From: JAHEGP01 sp963751595
Lineage (GTDB): Bacteria; Pseudomonadota; Gammaproteobacteria; Pseudomonadales; JAHEGP01
Assembly: GCA_963751595.1 (NCBI GenBank)
Contig: CAVVVC010000002.1
Span: forward strand, 372,001 to 436,000
Length of the DNA stretch: 64,000 nucleotides
Direction of reading: 5' to 3'
The notes under the pieces are model-generated. The model was not told the DNA's origin. It did not search any database and saw nothing but the letters and a program-made list of their open reading frames with translations. Below are positions 44,285 through 53,735 of this stretch, piece after piece. The position numbers were made by a program, and so were the translations under genes. Every line of letters starts with the position of its first letter. Position 1 is the stretch's first letter.

Positions 44285-45910
44285 CTAGCCAGCGGCGGAG
44301 GCGGTATTTCCGGCGGTCCTTTTCTTGCCGGCAGGGCGCTTGCTGGCAGTCTTGGTTGCGGCCACCTTCTTCTTTGGTGTAGCCCCGGCAGCCCGGGAGG
44401 TTTTGGTACGGGCTCGCTTGGTGGCTATTGCGGCTTTTTGGTTACGCTTGCGGGCAACGTGACGCAGGTCACTCTCGCCGTATCGTTCCAGAATGCTGTC
44501 CAGGGTCATGCTGATCTTGCTGCTGGTTTCGATGCGATCGAGCTCCTTCCAGGCAGCCATCTCACCCTGGCGTACCAGCGCCATCAATTCCCCTTCCGAC
44601 AAATGGCTGAGGATCTTGCGCATGTCAAACTTGCGAAAATCAGGGTACACATTGATGTCTGCGCTGTATTCCTGGTTGAGCACCGACGCGAACATGTTGA
44701 CGATCACGTTAAAACGGGGCCAATTGTAGGTGTAGCGCTGGCTGACGATGCTGCTGGTTTGAGCGAGCTTGCTGGCGCGCTTGTGCAGCATTTCACGCAC
44801 TGTTTTGGGTATAAAGGTATGTTCGACTTCAGCGTCCTTGGTAACCAGCACGATGGGGTTGATCATGCTGGCGATGTAATGATTCACGCCATACAGTCGC
44901 GCCAGGCGTTTAGCCGGTAGATCGTCGGTCACCGACCCATCGACCCAGCGCCACGTGGGCAGGTAGGGCTGGCGCTCGCCATGCACGTTTTTTGCCTCCA
45001 GCATCACCGGCGGGTAAACGCCCGGTACCGCGCAGGAGGCCATTACCGCCTTGCGGATGTAGACATTGGGCGACGCAATGGCATTCATCAGGCGCGACGT
45101 TTGGTGGAGGTCGGCGGGTGCAATCGAAATATTGATATTGCGCCCGGTGAGTTCGAAAGCTTCCTGAAAGGTCATGTCAGGAACCAGCCGGGCAACGGTT
45201 TCCTCCAGGTCATGCACATCGACATGGGCGCCACTGCCAAACAGCAGGCGTTCCATCCAGCTGGCTTCCTTTTTGACTTCCGCCACCAGGTTGGCGGGCT
45301 TCACCAGCTCCTCGAGCTCGCTTTCGGTATGGGTGCCGAACACCGCCGTCACCAGGGAGCCCGCGCTGGAGCCGGAAATAACGTTAGGCAGCAGATCATG
45401 CTCAATCAGGGTTTTTACCACGCCGATGTGGAAGTGGCCCAGTGCGCCTCCTCCGCTGAGCATCAGGGCCGTGCGGCCGTAGCAGTGACTGGCGCGCTGG
45501 AAAAAATCGAGTTTTTCCTCCCGGCTGATCTCGGAATCGTCGAGGCTGGCGATGTGCTCAAGCGCATCGACGATTTCATCCACATAGTCTTCGATAAGAA
45601 CCTTGGTGCCGATTTCTGCAGGGCGGTAGAGCTCGGACTTGCCCATTCCTCCCATGTTGCCGTGGATGCCCTCATTGAGGGTGAAGAGTAATCCATGGTT
45701 GTCGAGGCGGGCGCGGTGATGGCGCAGCGCGTCAAGGCGCCGGCGAATCTGGGCATAGTCGTAGAGCTTGGTTTGGTCGCGTTGCTTCCACTTGTCGGCG
45801 CCGGAGCGAGCATCATGGGCCTTGGCGGCTTCCAGCCACTCCTCGTAGCTTTCGGCTTCATTCATTCTCTTTTTCAGTTTTTTGAGATCGCGCGCTGAAC
45901 GTGAAAACAT
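44285..45910 (-). CDS. Patatin-like phospholipase (DUF3336-type) with H1-like basic tail
   Basis: 541 aa. Start ATG with AAGGAG upstream. N-terminal DUF3336 helical region (about residues 1-140), then the patatin domain: oxyanion loop LSGGGALGHFHIGV near 153, nucleophile GSSAGS with Ser182, and catalytic Asp in WVDGSVTDDLP near 319. TGL-type lipases of this architecture cleave triacylglycerol or phospholipids at lipid surfaces. The last 50 residues are Lys/Ala/Thr-rich (KRARTKTSRAAGATPKKKVA and onward), like histone H1 or granule-associated tails. This tail suggests binding to DNA or a polyanionic surface; unproven. Confidence 0.9.
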   Translation of the reverse strand: MFSRSARDLKKLKKRMNEAESYEEWLEAAKAHDARSGADKWKQRDQTKLYDYAQIRRRLDALRHHRARLDNHGLLFTLNEGIHGNMGGMGKSELYRPAEIGTKVLIEDYVDEIVDALEHIASLDDSEISREEKLDFFQRASHCYGRTALMLSGGGALGHFHIGVVKTLIEHDLLPNVISGSSAGSLVTAVFGTHTESELEELVKPANLVAEVKKEASWMERLLFGSGAHVDVHDLEETVARLVPDMTFQEAFELTGRNINISIAPADLHQTSRLMNAIASPNVYIRKAVMASCAVPGVYPPVMLEAKNVHGERQPYLPTWRWVDGSVTDDLPAKRLARLYGVNHYIASMINPIVLVTKDAEVEHTFIPKTVREMLHKRASKLAQTSSIVSQRYTYNWPRFNVIVNMFASVLNQEYSADINVYPDFRKFDMRKILSHLSEGELMALVRQGEMAAWKELDRIETSSKISMTLDSILERYGESDLRHVARKRNQKAAIATKRARTKTSRAAGATPKKKVAATKTASKRPAGKKRTAGNTASAAG

Positions 45911-46381
45911 CTCGTTTCGCTCCTTCTTGGCCCGGTTACCCTGGTAATACGCAGGCTTTTAATTAATTTAGCGATTAATTATAAAGAGTCGACGGCTAAA
46001 GTCGAAGTTCCCGAGCACGGCCATTACGGCGCCGGGTCCCGGTTAAATAATGGCATAAACGCCGCCCTGAGGGGCATCGAATGTTGCACTTAACCCCGGT
46101 TTCCCGCTACCCAGCGGTGATTTGTATGCGCCCGGGTGCACGAATTCGGTGCAGCTGGTGAATCAGCTTCGGGCACTGCCAATGATATACGGCTCTTCGG
46201 GACCGCCGGCTTGCCCGTTTTCCCTGCATGCGGCGGGGGAGGGTGCATTTGCCGCAGGCCTTGTTTTGGCACAATCTGTGCATAATTGTGCATATTGCCG
46301 GACACAGGATGGTGCCCGCTGTGTGACCGGTACTGCAATGGAATGGAGGCTGTCGACAGTCGACTCGATGGGGAGGGCGGA
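45911..46381. other. 471-base intergenic region upstream of the SDR and patatin genes
   Basis: Non-coding. Both promoters must be here. An AT-rich block AATTAATTTAGCGATTAATT (about 45962-45981) lies on the patatin side. A dyad with DnaA-box-like sequence at 46269-46291 lies on the SDR side. No RNA gene recognised. Confidence 0.5.
46269..46291. promoter_or_regulatory. Dyad with DnaA-box-like sequence upstream of the SDR gene
   Basis: GCACAAT (46269-46275) and ATTGTGC (46285-46291) are perfect inverted copies. Within it TGTGCATAA (46277-46285) matches TGTGNATAA, the complement of the DnaA box consensus, and the next bases TGTGCATAT repeat it with one change. It may be an operator; a replication role is unlikely with only two boxes. 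Confidence 0.35.
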
Positions 46382-47203
46382 ATGCGCCGGGGTTATGACT
46401 TCAATCTACACGGCAGGGTGGTGTTGGTCACCGGTGCTGCCTCGGGTATCGGCCTGCACGCCGTCAAGGGTTTTCTGGCCGAGGGTGCCAAAGTCGTTAT
46501 GGTCGATGGTGACGATACACGCCTTCAGCGCGAGGTCGAGGGCGTTTGGCGGGTGTCCGGACGCGATCGCTTGCTGGCGCTATGCTGCGACCTGGGCAAC
46601 GACGGTGAGCTGGAGGATGTGGTGGCCCAGGTGATCGGTCACTGGGGCACGGTCGATGTACTGGTCAACAATGCTGGGTCCAGCGCTGATGGTGCGCATG
46701 GCCGGAACGCAAGCAGGCGACTACGGGACATCGTGGACGTCAAGCTCTGTGCGAGCCTGCGACTGACCCAATTGGTGCTGCCCTACATGGAAAAGCAGGG
46801 AAGCGGCCATATTCTCAACGCCTATTCATCCGCTTCGAATCTCCGGGAGACGAATCGAGCTGCAGATGCGGCGGCCCGGGCCGGTGTTCTGGTGTTCACG
46901 CGGGCGCTGCAACGGGACTATGACCGGAGCCGTATCAGCTTTACCGCTTTTACTCACAGTGTCAGGGAGCCGTTTGCGGATAGCCACCGCGCCTCGTCGG
47001 CTGACACGGGCGCATCGGCCGTTCAGCCGACACCGGAGAAGGTTGCCGCCGCGATGGTGACGGCGGTCGAGCGCCGAATACCGTGGGTGGATTTTTCGAG
47101 TCAGCGGCGGATGTCATCGATTCTGGGGCGCCTTGGCCCGGTATTTGCTGGTATACTGGATGGCGCATGGGCGCGGCGACCAGGCCGGGCCCAGCGCAGT
47201 TAG
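46382..47203 (+). CDS. Short-chain dehydrogenase/reductase, catalytic YxxxK missing
   Basis: 273 aa from the ATG at 46382 (GGGAGGGCGG just upstream). The Rossmann nucleotide loop TGAASGIG (residues 17-24), DGDD-type cofactor selector and NNAG (96-99) are intact, and the catalytic-Ser region NAYSSAS near 150 is plausible. But the YxxxK position reads D162-AAA-R166, so the proton-relay Tyr and Lys are lost. It is therefore probably not an active dehydrogenase, or uses a different mechanism. Function unknown. Single gene with a dyad upstream. Confidence 0.85.
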   Translation: MRRGYDFNLHGRVVLVTGAASGIGLHAVKGFLAEGAKVVMVDGDDTRLQREVEGVWRVSGRDRLLALCCDLGNDGELEDVVAQVIGHWGTVDVLVNNAGSSADGAHGRNASRRLRDIVDVKLCASLRLTQLVLPYMEKQGSGHILNAYSSASNLRETNRAADAAARAGVLVFTRALQRDYDRSRISFTAFTHSVREPFADSHRASSADTGASAVQPTPEKVAAAMVTAVERRIPWVDFSSQRRMSSILGRLGPVFAGILDGAWARRPGRAQRS

Positions 47204-47345
47204 ACACGCGGGGCGGGAGGATCGAGAGCCCGGTTTTTTACCTCCTGCCACTGTCAGCGTTGCCCGCAGCCATATCCTTTGATGCGATTTCCGCCCTGGC
47301 TCGGGGTTTAACCGATTCGCCAGCGGACCTAATGATTTTGCGTCC

Positions 47346-47372
47346 AAAAAAAACGCCGGCGATGCCGGCGTT
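47346..47372 (-). terminator. Rho-independent terminator of the TonB receptor gene
   Basis: Stem ACGCCGGC / GCCGGCGT with a three-base loop, followed on the minus strand by a run of eight T. It begins 24 bases past the receptor stop codon. Textbook terminator. Confidence 0.92.
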
Positions 47373-47395
47373 ACATGCTCCAGGGCGTTGGCTGC

Positions 47396-49729
47396 CTACC
47401 AGCTATAAATCACTTCCAGGCCGTAGAAGCGGGGTTTGTTGCGCCGCACATAGGGTGTATTCAGATCGGAGGCAATGCCGCTGTAGCTGACAACGTGCTC
47501 CGTATCAAACAGGTTCTCGGCCCACAGCGCGACCTGCCATGCAGTGGAGGGAGTAATCCAGGTGATTCGCGCATTACTCAGGTTGTAGGCGTCGTCCTTG
47601 GTTTCATAGTCGACGTTGTAATCCGGAGATGCGGGATTGCGCTCGGGAGCGCTGGTCCAACTGTAGTCGAAGTGAAACAACAGGTCTCCGTTGTTACCCA
47701 GCCCCAGGGTGTAATCGGCAAGGAATACCAGTCGCTGCTGGGGGCCGTCCAGGGGTTCGCCGTCAAGATTGATATCGCCCACGGTGCGATCGGTCCACTC
47801 GGCGTTGAGGAAGCCGTAGTTCATTCCCAGTTGCAGGCTGTCGGTTGGCAGCCAGGTGACCTCGGCCTCCATGCCAGTGCCCTCGGCGTCGCCGGTAACG
47901 GTGACGTATTTTTTGATCGCCGTGCCGTCGTCGATTTGCTGGATATCCTGTTTATCACTGTAGTAGTAGCGGTATACCGAGGCGTTGACTCGCAGGCTCT
48001 GGTCAAACCACTGTGACTTGATGCCCAGTTCGAAGTTGTCGACTTCCTCCGGGTCGAATCTCGAGCCCACCTGCAGTGAGTTGAAGCCCCCCGCCGTGTA
48101 GCCGTTGGCATAGGAGGCGAACACCAGCACATCTTCGCTGGGGTAGAAATTGAGGACCACGCGGGGGTCGAGGTTGCTCCAGCTGTCGTCGGTCTTGACC
48201 CAGCCCTGCTTGGCGGCCGCTGCTTCCGGTGACGAATCGGCGGTAAAAATGACATCGTCACTGGGGTTGCCGGTGAGGGTGTTGGCGGGGTTATACCATT
48301 GGAATTCTTTATCATCCCGGGTGTAGCGCAGGCCGACGGTCAGGCCGAACAGATCGCTGAACTGCCAGGTCACATCGCCGAACACAGCCATGCTGACAGT
48401 GCTGGCCTTGTTGTTCATGGTTTCAGTCCACGGAGCGCTACAGGGGTAGGCCGTGCCGAGTGCCAGTGCGCTTAGCTGAAGGCAGGTCGCGTTGTCGGGC
48501 TCCGGCCAAATATTGTTGGCCGGGTCGCTGGTGAGATTGCGGATCAGCGAACCGGCATAGGTGGTGACTTCGGCCGATTGTTCACCGTCCTCATCGTAGT
48601 AGCTCAGGCCGCCCACCCATTGCAATGGCCCGTTGTCGCCCGCGAAGCGCAGCTCCAGGTAGAGCTGGGAGTTGTCCTCGATATTGTTGGTATCGAGGTA
48701 GGCGAAGTACTCGGGCGGCTGTTGGGCGATCAGGCCCAGTCCGTCGTCGTCCTGGCGCACATTGGACTCAAAGCTGCGATAGGAGCCGATGAGGGTCATG
48801 GTCGACCAGTCGAAGTCGTGGTCGAGCTGCAGGGTGTGAGCGTAGAGTTTGCGGGTTTCCTCCTGGGACAGCACATCGTTTGCAACCGGGCCAAAAACGT
48901 CGACATCCCCCAGTGCGCCACCGGGTGTACCGGTAGGGCTAAGGTCTGGATTCAGGCCGATGGCGTGGGGCGCGTCCTGGTCAAGGCGATTGTAGTCCAG
49001 GGTGTAGCGGACATCGGTCAACTCGCTTGGTGTCCAGAGGAAGCTGGCGCGCCCAGCGTAATAGTACTGGTCGTTAAGGTCGTCGCCGCCGAAGGCATTT
49101 TCAACATAGCCGTCACGACGGCTGCCGGTAAGATTGAATCGCGAGCTCAGGGTATTTTCGATCAGGGGCACATTAATAGCCGCCTCACCTAATAGTTTGT
49201 CATAGTTGCCCGCGCGCAGCCGGGCAAACCCCTCGAAATCCTGGGTGGGCTTCTGGGTGATAACCTGGATTGCACCGGCCGCCGCGTTGCGCCCGAACAG
49301 GGTGCCCTGGGGACCCTTGAGCACCTCAACGCGTTGAATATCACTGAATTCAGTATTTGAGCTGGCCGAGCGTCCCACATAGACACCGTCGACGTAAACA
49401 CCCACTGCCGGGTCGGTGCCGATGCTCAAACCACCGGTGCCGATTCCACGAATAATAAAGGTGGGCTGGGTAACGCCGAGATTGGTGGACTCGAGCCCGG
49501 GCGTGAATTGCTGCAGGTTGTCGAGACTTTGGGCTCCGGTCGTACGCAGGAATTCGGTGTCGAAGGCATTCAGGGCAATGGGTACGTCCTGCAGCGACTG
49601 CTCGCGTTTCTGCGCGGTTACCACCACCTCTTCAAGTATCAGGGGCGACGCCGCCAACGCCGAAACCGGCACTGTCATGGCAATAGACAAATAGATTGGC
49701 GATAGCGAGAATCGCTTGCTGGTCGACAT
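47396..49729 (-). CDS. TonB-dependent outer-membrane receptor
   Basis: 777 aa from the ATG at 49729 (GGGGG ribosome site); a TTG ten codons earlier is an alternative. Signal peptide (MTVPVSALAASP), then TonB-box-like LEEVVVTAQKREQSLQDVPIAL, the plug (GLESTNLGVTQPTFIIRGIGTGG, FGRNAAAGAIQVITQKP) and a 22-stranded barrel ending VIYSW with a terminal aromatic. Two Cys near residue 340 (ATCLQLSALALGTAYPCSA) probably bridge an outer loop. Ligand unknown: the sphingomonad/gammaproteobacterial TBDR type imports anything from siderophores to plant compounds. Own terminator. Confidence 0.95.
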   Translation of the reverse strand: MSTSKRFSLSPIYLSIAMTVPVSALAASPLILEEVVVTAQKREQSLQDVPIALNAFDTEFLRTTGAQSLDNLQQFTPGLESTNLGVTQPTFIIRGIGTGGLSIGTDPAVGVYVDGVYVGRSASSNTEFSDIQRVEVLKGPQGTLFGRNAAAGAIQVITQKPTQDFEGFARLRAGNYDKLLGEAAINVPLIENTLSSRFNLTGSRRDGYVENAFGGDDLNDQYYYAGRASFLWTPSELTDVRYTLDYNRLDQDAPHAIGLNPDLSPTGTPGGALGDVDVFGPVANDVLSQEETRKLYAHTLQLDHDFDWSTMTLIGSYRSFESNVRQDDDGLGLIAQQPPEYFAYLDTNNIEDNSQLYLELRFAGDNGPLQWVGGLSYYDEDGEQSAEVTTYAGSLIRNLTSDPANNIWPEPDNATCLQLSALALGTAYPCSAPWTETMNNKASTVSMAVFGDVTWQFSDLFGLTVGLRYTRDDKEFQWYNPANTLTGNPSDDVIFTADSSPEAAAAKQGWVKTDDSWSNLDPRVVLNFYPSEDVLVFASYANGYTAGGFNSLQVGSRFDPEEVDNFELGIKSQWFDQSLRVNASVYRYYYSDKQDIQQIDDGTAIKKYVTVTGDAEGTGMEAEVTWLPTDSLQLGMNYGFLNAEWTDRTVGDINLDGEPLDGPQQRLVFLADYTLGLGNNGDLLFHFDYSWTSAPERNPASPDYNVDYETKDDAYNLSNARITWITPSTAWQVALWAENLFDTEHVVSYSGIASDLNTPYVRRNKPRFYGLEVIYSW

Positions 49730-50283
49730 GGTGTTTCCCCCTTCGGAAAGCAAAGTCAAGACGTTTTATGAGTGACGTGGTAGTCCTGGAATCGTAAACA
49801 GTGCAAGTATCACTGCCCTATTCTGTGAATTCAGCGTAGTTCAAAACACCAGAAAAACAAATTTACAAACGGTCTTTCTGTGCTAGCGATGACGCCCGCT
49901 TGGCTCGGTAAACAAAGGCTAAAGTCAATTCGCAAGGGGTGTCCTGTTATGCCTTTTTTGCCAACGCAGATGCGATCAGTGAGGCATGTGGAGCGGCGCT
50001 GCGTGCGGCAGGAGGGGCCCAGCCGGACTATTGAACTCGAGAGCTGGTCATTTCGGGTCTGGAGCAAGCAGAACTGAGCTCCGTAAACGGCCCGCCATCA
50101 TCGGTCACAAAGTCGACACGGCGCCCACTGACACTGCCTGAGCTTCCCGGCGATTTGCCGGCTTACTGCAATTTATCCGGGCATCAGTCGTCTAATCACG
50201 TAAAATAGCGGCCATTTTCAATATTGGCTCCCACGGCGAAGCGGCGTCGGTGCCATTGTTGCGGTAAATACGGGGTATTGCAG
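49730..50283. other. 554-base divergent region, TonB receptor / prfC
   Basis: Non-coding. The half near the receptor is AT-richer and should hold its promoter; the half near prfC holds TAAAAT about 80 bases before the prfC start. A 78-codon minus-strand reading at 49831-50067 looks like chance. Confidence 0.5.
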
Positions 50284-51870
50284 GTGGCTGAATCCAGTTT
50301 GTCCGAAGAAATCAAAATGAGGCGGACCTTCGCCATCATCTCCCACCCCGATGCCGGTAAAACGACGATAACTGAAAAGCTGCTCTTGTTTGGCAAGCTG
50401 ATCCAGGTCGCGGGAACCGTGAAAGGCAAAAAGGCGGACCGCCACGCGACCTCGGACTGGATGAGTATGGAGCAGGAGCGAGGGATCTCGGTGACCTCCT
50501 CCGTCATGCAGTTTCCCTACAAGGGGCGGACGGTCAATTTATTGGATACGCCCGGGCATGAAGACTTTTCCGAGGATACCTACCGCACCCTGACCGCGGT
50601 CGACTCCGCGCTCATGGTGGTCGATGGCGCCAAGGGGGTGGAAGAGCGCACCATCAAGTTGATGAATGTATGTCGCTTGCGCGACACGCCCATTTTCAGT
50701 TTCGTCAACAAGCTCGACCGCGATGTGCGCGACCCCATTGAGCTGCTGGACGAGATTGAAGAAGTGCTCGCGATACAGGCTGCCCCGATCAACTGGCCCA
50801 TCGGCATGGGGCGGGAGCTGCGGGGTGTCTACAATCTCTATACCGATACCATTCACGTTTATGAATCCGGTCAGGCCGCAGTCATACCGGAAGATGTCCG
50901 TATCCAGGGGCTTGAATCGGAAGCAGCAAGGGAGCTGTTGGGGGATGAATACGAGGAGTATCTGGAGGTAATCGAGCTGGTGCGTGGTGCCAGTCACCGG
51001 TTTGAGCTCGAAGCTTACCTGGCGGGAACCCTGACCCCCGTCTACTTCGGTACCGCGCTATCCAATTTCGGGGTGCGGGAAATGCTCGATGATTTCGTTG
51101 ATTGGGCGCCCGGGCCCCGCAGCCGGGAAACCGAGTCGCGGGTGGTGGACGTCAATGAAGCGGATTTTTCCGGCTTCGTTTTCAAGATTCAGGCCAACAT
51201 GGACCCGAGACATCGTGACCGGATTGCGTTTTTGCGAATTTGCTCCGGAGCCTACCAGCGCGGGATGAAAATGCACCATGTGCGACTCGGTAAAGACGTT
51301 AGGATTGCAGACGCGGTCAACTTCAAGGCGGGTGAGCGGGACATGGTGGAGCGCGCCATATCAGGGGATATCATCGGCCTGCACAACCATGGAACCATCC
51401 AGATTGGTGACACCTTCTCCGCCGGTGAGGCGCTGAAATATACCGGTGTGCCGCACTTTGCGCCGGAGTTGTTCCGCCGCATCCGGCTCGCTGATCCACT
51501 CAAGTCGAAGGCGTTGCAAAAAGGCTTGCAGCAGTTGTCGGAAGAAGGCTCAACCCAGGTTTTTTTTCCACTCAATAATAACGATATTGTGGTGGGGGCG
51601 GTGGGCGTATTGCAGTATGAGGTGGTGGCCTATCGCTTGCGGGACGAATACAAGGTGGAGGCCCTCTACGACAATGTGAATGTCTATACTGCCCGCTGGG
51701 TAAGGTGTGAGGATGAGCGCAAGTTGGCCGAGTTCAGGCGTAAGGCCGCGGACAACCTTGCCCTGGACGGAGGTGGCCACCTCACTTACCTTGCACCCAC
51801 CCGGGTCAACCTCAGCCTGATCGAGGAACGTTGGCCCGATATCGCTTTTCTGGCAACCCGGGAGCATTGA
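50284..51870 (+). CDS. prfC: Peptide chain release factor 3
   Basis: 528 aa if started at the GTG at 50284 (VAESSLSEEIKMRRTFAIISHPDAGK), matching E. coli RF3 (529 aa). The G-domain is complete: SHPDAGKTT P-loop, switch GISVTSSVMQF, DTPGHEDF, NKLDRDVRDP. The C-terminal third carries RF3-specific domains (ALQKGLQQLSEEGSTQVFFP). It is a GTPase recycling RF1/RF2 from the ribosome. Single gene, convergent with gpx. Confidence 0.95.
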   Translation: MAESSLSEEIKMRRTFAIISHPDAGKTTITEKLLLFGKLIQVAGTVKGKKADRHATSDWMSMEQERGISVTSSVMQFPYKGRTVNLLDTPGHEDFSEDTYRTLTAVDSALMVVDGAKGVEERTIKLMNVCRLRDTPIFSFVNKLDRDVRDPIELLDEIEEVLAIQAAPINWPIGMGRELRGVYNLYTDTIHVYESGQAAVIPEDVRIQGLESEAARELLGDEYEEYLEVIELVRGASHRFELEAYLAGTLTPVYFGTALSNFGVREMLDDFVDWAPGPRSRETESRVVDVNEADFSGFVFKIQANMDPRHRDRIAFLRICSGAYQRGMKMHHVRLGKDVRIADAVNFKAGERDMVERAISGDIIGLHNHGTIQIGDTFSAGEALKYTGVPHFAPELFRRIRLADPLKSKALQKGLQQLSEEGSTQVFFPLNNNDIVVGAVGVLQYEVVAYRLRDEYKVEALYDNVNVYTARWVRCEDERKLAEFRRKAADNLALDGGGHLTYLAPTRVNLSLIEERWPDIAFLATREH

Positions 51871-51914
51871 AATGCTGCTTGAGGCTTCCCGGTAGCCTGG
51901 GTTCCTCGCACGGC

Positions 51915-52397
51915 CTAGGCCAGCAGCGAATCGATGGCTTCAGCAATTTTTTCAGGCTTGGTTGAGGGTGCGAACCGCTCTAACACATTGCCTTGGTCGT
52001 CCACCAGAAATTTGGTGAAATTCCATTTGATGTTTTTGCTGCCCAACAGGCCCCCGGCCTCGGATTTGAGAAACTGGTACAGGGGATGTGCGCCGCTTCC
52101 ATTCACGTCCACCTTCTCTGCCATCGGAAAAGTGACGCCGTAATTGAGCTGGCAGAATTCTACGATCTCTTCATTGCTACCAGGGTCCTGATTGGCAAAC
52201 TGGTTGCAGGGAAAGCCAATGACAACCAGGCCCTTGTCGGCATACTTCTCATACAAGGCCTCCAGTCCCTTGAACTGGGGCGTGAAGCCGCACTTGCTGG
52301 CAGTGTTGACGATTAGCAGCACCTTGCCGGAATAATCCGCCATGGCCTGTGTCTGGCCGTTCGCGAGTTTAAATTCGTAGTCATAAATAGTGCTCAT
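51915..52397 (-). CDS. Glutathione peroxidase family (Gpx/BtuE-like)
   Basis: 160 aa, cytosolic, no signal. Peroxidatic Cys in NTASKCGFTPQF near residue 36, resolving partner candidates in FPCNQFANQDPGSN near 64, catalytic Gln and the KWNFTKFLVD motif with Trp near 126. Selenocysteine replaced by Cys as in bacteria. Reduces peroxides with thioredoxin or glutathione. Confidence 0.95.
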   Translation of the reverse strand: MSTIYDYEFKLANGQTQAMADYSGKVLLIVNTASKCGFTPQFKGLEALYEKYADKGLVVIGFPCNQFANQDPGSNEEIVEFCQLNYGVTFPMAEKVDVNGSGAHPLYQFLKSEAGGLLGSKNIKWNFTKFLVDDQGNVLERFAPSTKPEKIAEAIDSLLA

Positions 52398-52514
52398 GGA
52401 TGGCGCTGCTCCGGCGGATGGATGACCTTACAGTACGTGGATGCTGCATGGCTGGATCTGCGGCGCCCCGTCACGGTGAAGCGAAGGGCGCAAGCCCTGA
52501 TTGCCGTCTGCGCC

Positions 52515-53735
52515 TCAGCAGGCCTGGCAGATCTCCGATGACACTCTGCCATGGCGGCGCACGATTTCTTTCACCGACACGGGCTTGCCGATAAAGTCGC
52601 CCTGCAGGAGCTGGAAGCCAATGCCGCTCAAATATTGGCGCTGGTAACGCCCCTCGACGCCGGTTGCGACTACTTTGACATCCAGCTGGCGGCCAAGGTC
52701 CAGCATCGACTTCAGCAATTTACGATGCATCGAATTGGAAATGATGTCGGCGGTATAGCGAGGATCGATCTTGATTGCAGTCAATGGCAGGGTATCGAGG
52801 CTAGCGAGTGAAGATTCTCCCGAGCCAAACTGGTTCAGTATCAGCCCAAAGCCGTGCAGCCGCAGCCCGGCAAACGTCTCCAGCATGTTCTGCTTTCCCA
52901 GCATGCCGGCCTGTTCAGTGATTTCGAAACTGATTCGCCGGCTTGGCACATTATGCTGCGCTGCAACCTTCGCAAACTCCGCAGGAAGGTCGGCTTGATG
53001 GGATTCCGCCACGTCTGGCGCCAGTGGCAAGCGTATGCTGGCACAGGTTTCGATGCCGTGGAAGCTTAGCTCCTGAAGCGCCCGCGCGGTCTGACGCATG
53101 ACTTCGTCTGTCAGCCGGTGAAGAGCGTTGGCTTCCTCGAGCAACGGCACGAAGCTTGCGGGCTCTACCAGCCCCCACTCCGGATGATTCCAGCGCGGTG
53201 TCGCTTCGAGACCTGCAAGGGCGGAACCCCGCGCGGTCATGATGGGTTGAAAAAACAGCTTGAGCTGGCCTTGTTCAATACCTGCAATAACGCTGTCGGC
53301 GGTAAATGTCTGTTCCCTGGCAACGAGGTGTATTTTCGAGTGGGATTGTTGACGTACCAGAATATTTTCGAAGATGTGGGCCAGGCCCGTGTCATGCAGG
53401 GGGTTGCCGATAAAACCCGCCAGGGGACATTTTAACAAGCTGGCAAGGGACTGGATTGCCTGAACCGCCGCGGGTTCAAGTTCGCCGGCTACCGCGACGG
53501 GCACTGCCGGGGAATGGTCGGGGTCGGACAGAACGCGCAGCAGGCCGATGCAATCCGCGGGCGGAATCGCCAGGTTGACGATTGTCAGCTCCAGTTGCTG
53601 GCAGGGGTCCTGCAGATACCGGGCGGCCTCTTCGCAGCTGCTGGCCTGAGTGACGTCTTTAACGCCCATGGCCAACAGTCGCTGCTCGAGCGCCGCACGG
53701 TGCAAAGGTAAATGATCGACAATGAGGATATTCAT
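52515..53735 (-). CDS. Degenerate receiver-EAL protein (predicted inactive phosphodiesterase)
   Basis: 406 aa. N-terminal receiver-like domain (MNILIVDHLPLHRAALEQRL) has Asn54 (IVNLAIPP) where the phospho-acceptor Asp belongs. The C-terminal EAL domain keeps ITE, KID, GVE and LQG, but the signature EAL is EAT (177-179), the metal-binding DD pair is NQ (301-302, LILNQFGSG) and the Asn of the NLS-type strand is absent. It should therefore neither accept phosphate nor hydrolyse c-di-GMP, and may act as a c-di-GMP-binding or protein-interaction effector. The match to both folds is clear. Confidence 0.88.
   Translation of the reverse strand: MNILIVDHLPLHRAALEQRLLAMGVKDVTQASSCEEAARYLQDPCQQLELTIVNLAIPPADCIGLLRVLSDPDHSPAVPVAVAGELEPAAVQAIQSLASLLKCPLAGFIGNPLHDTGLAHIFENILVRQQSHSKIHLVAREQTFTADSVIAGIEQGQLKLFFQPIMTARGSALAGLEATPRWNHPEWGLVEPASFVPLLEEANALHRLTDEVMRQTARALQELSFHGIETCASIRLPLAPDVAESHQADLPAEFAKVAAQHNVPSRRISFEITEQAGMLGKQNMLETFAGLRLHGFGLILNQFGSGESSLASLDTLPLTAIKIDPRYTADIISNSMHRKLLKSMLDLGRQLDVKVVATGVEGRYQRQYLSGIGFQLLQGDFIGKPVSVKEIVRRHGRVSSEICQAC

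Noticed and set aside
46269..46291. Replication origin
   Set aside because: Only two DnaA-like boxes, no AT-rich unwinding region or replication genes.
49831..50067. 78-codon minus-strand reading between the TonB receptor and prfC
   Set aside because: Chance frame in a promoter region.
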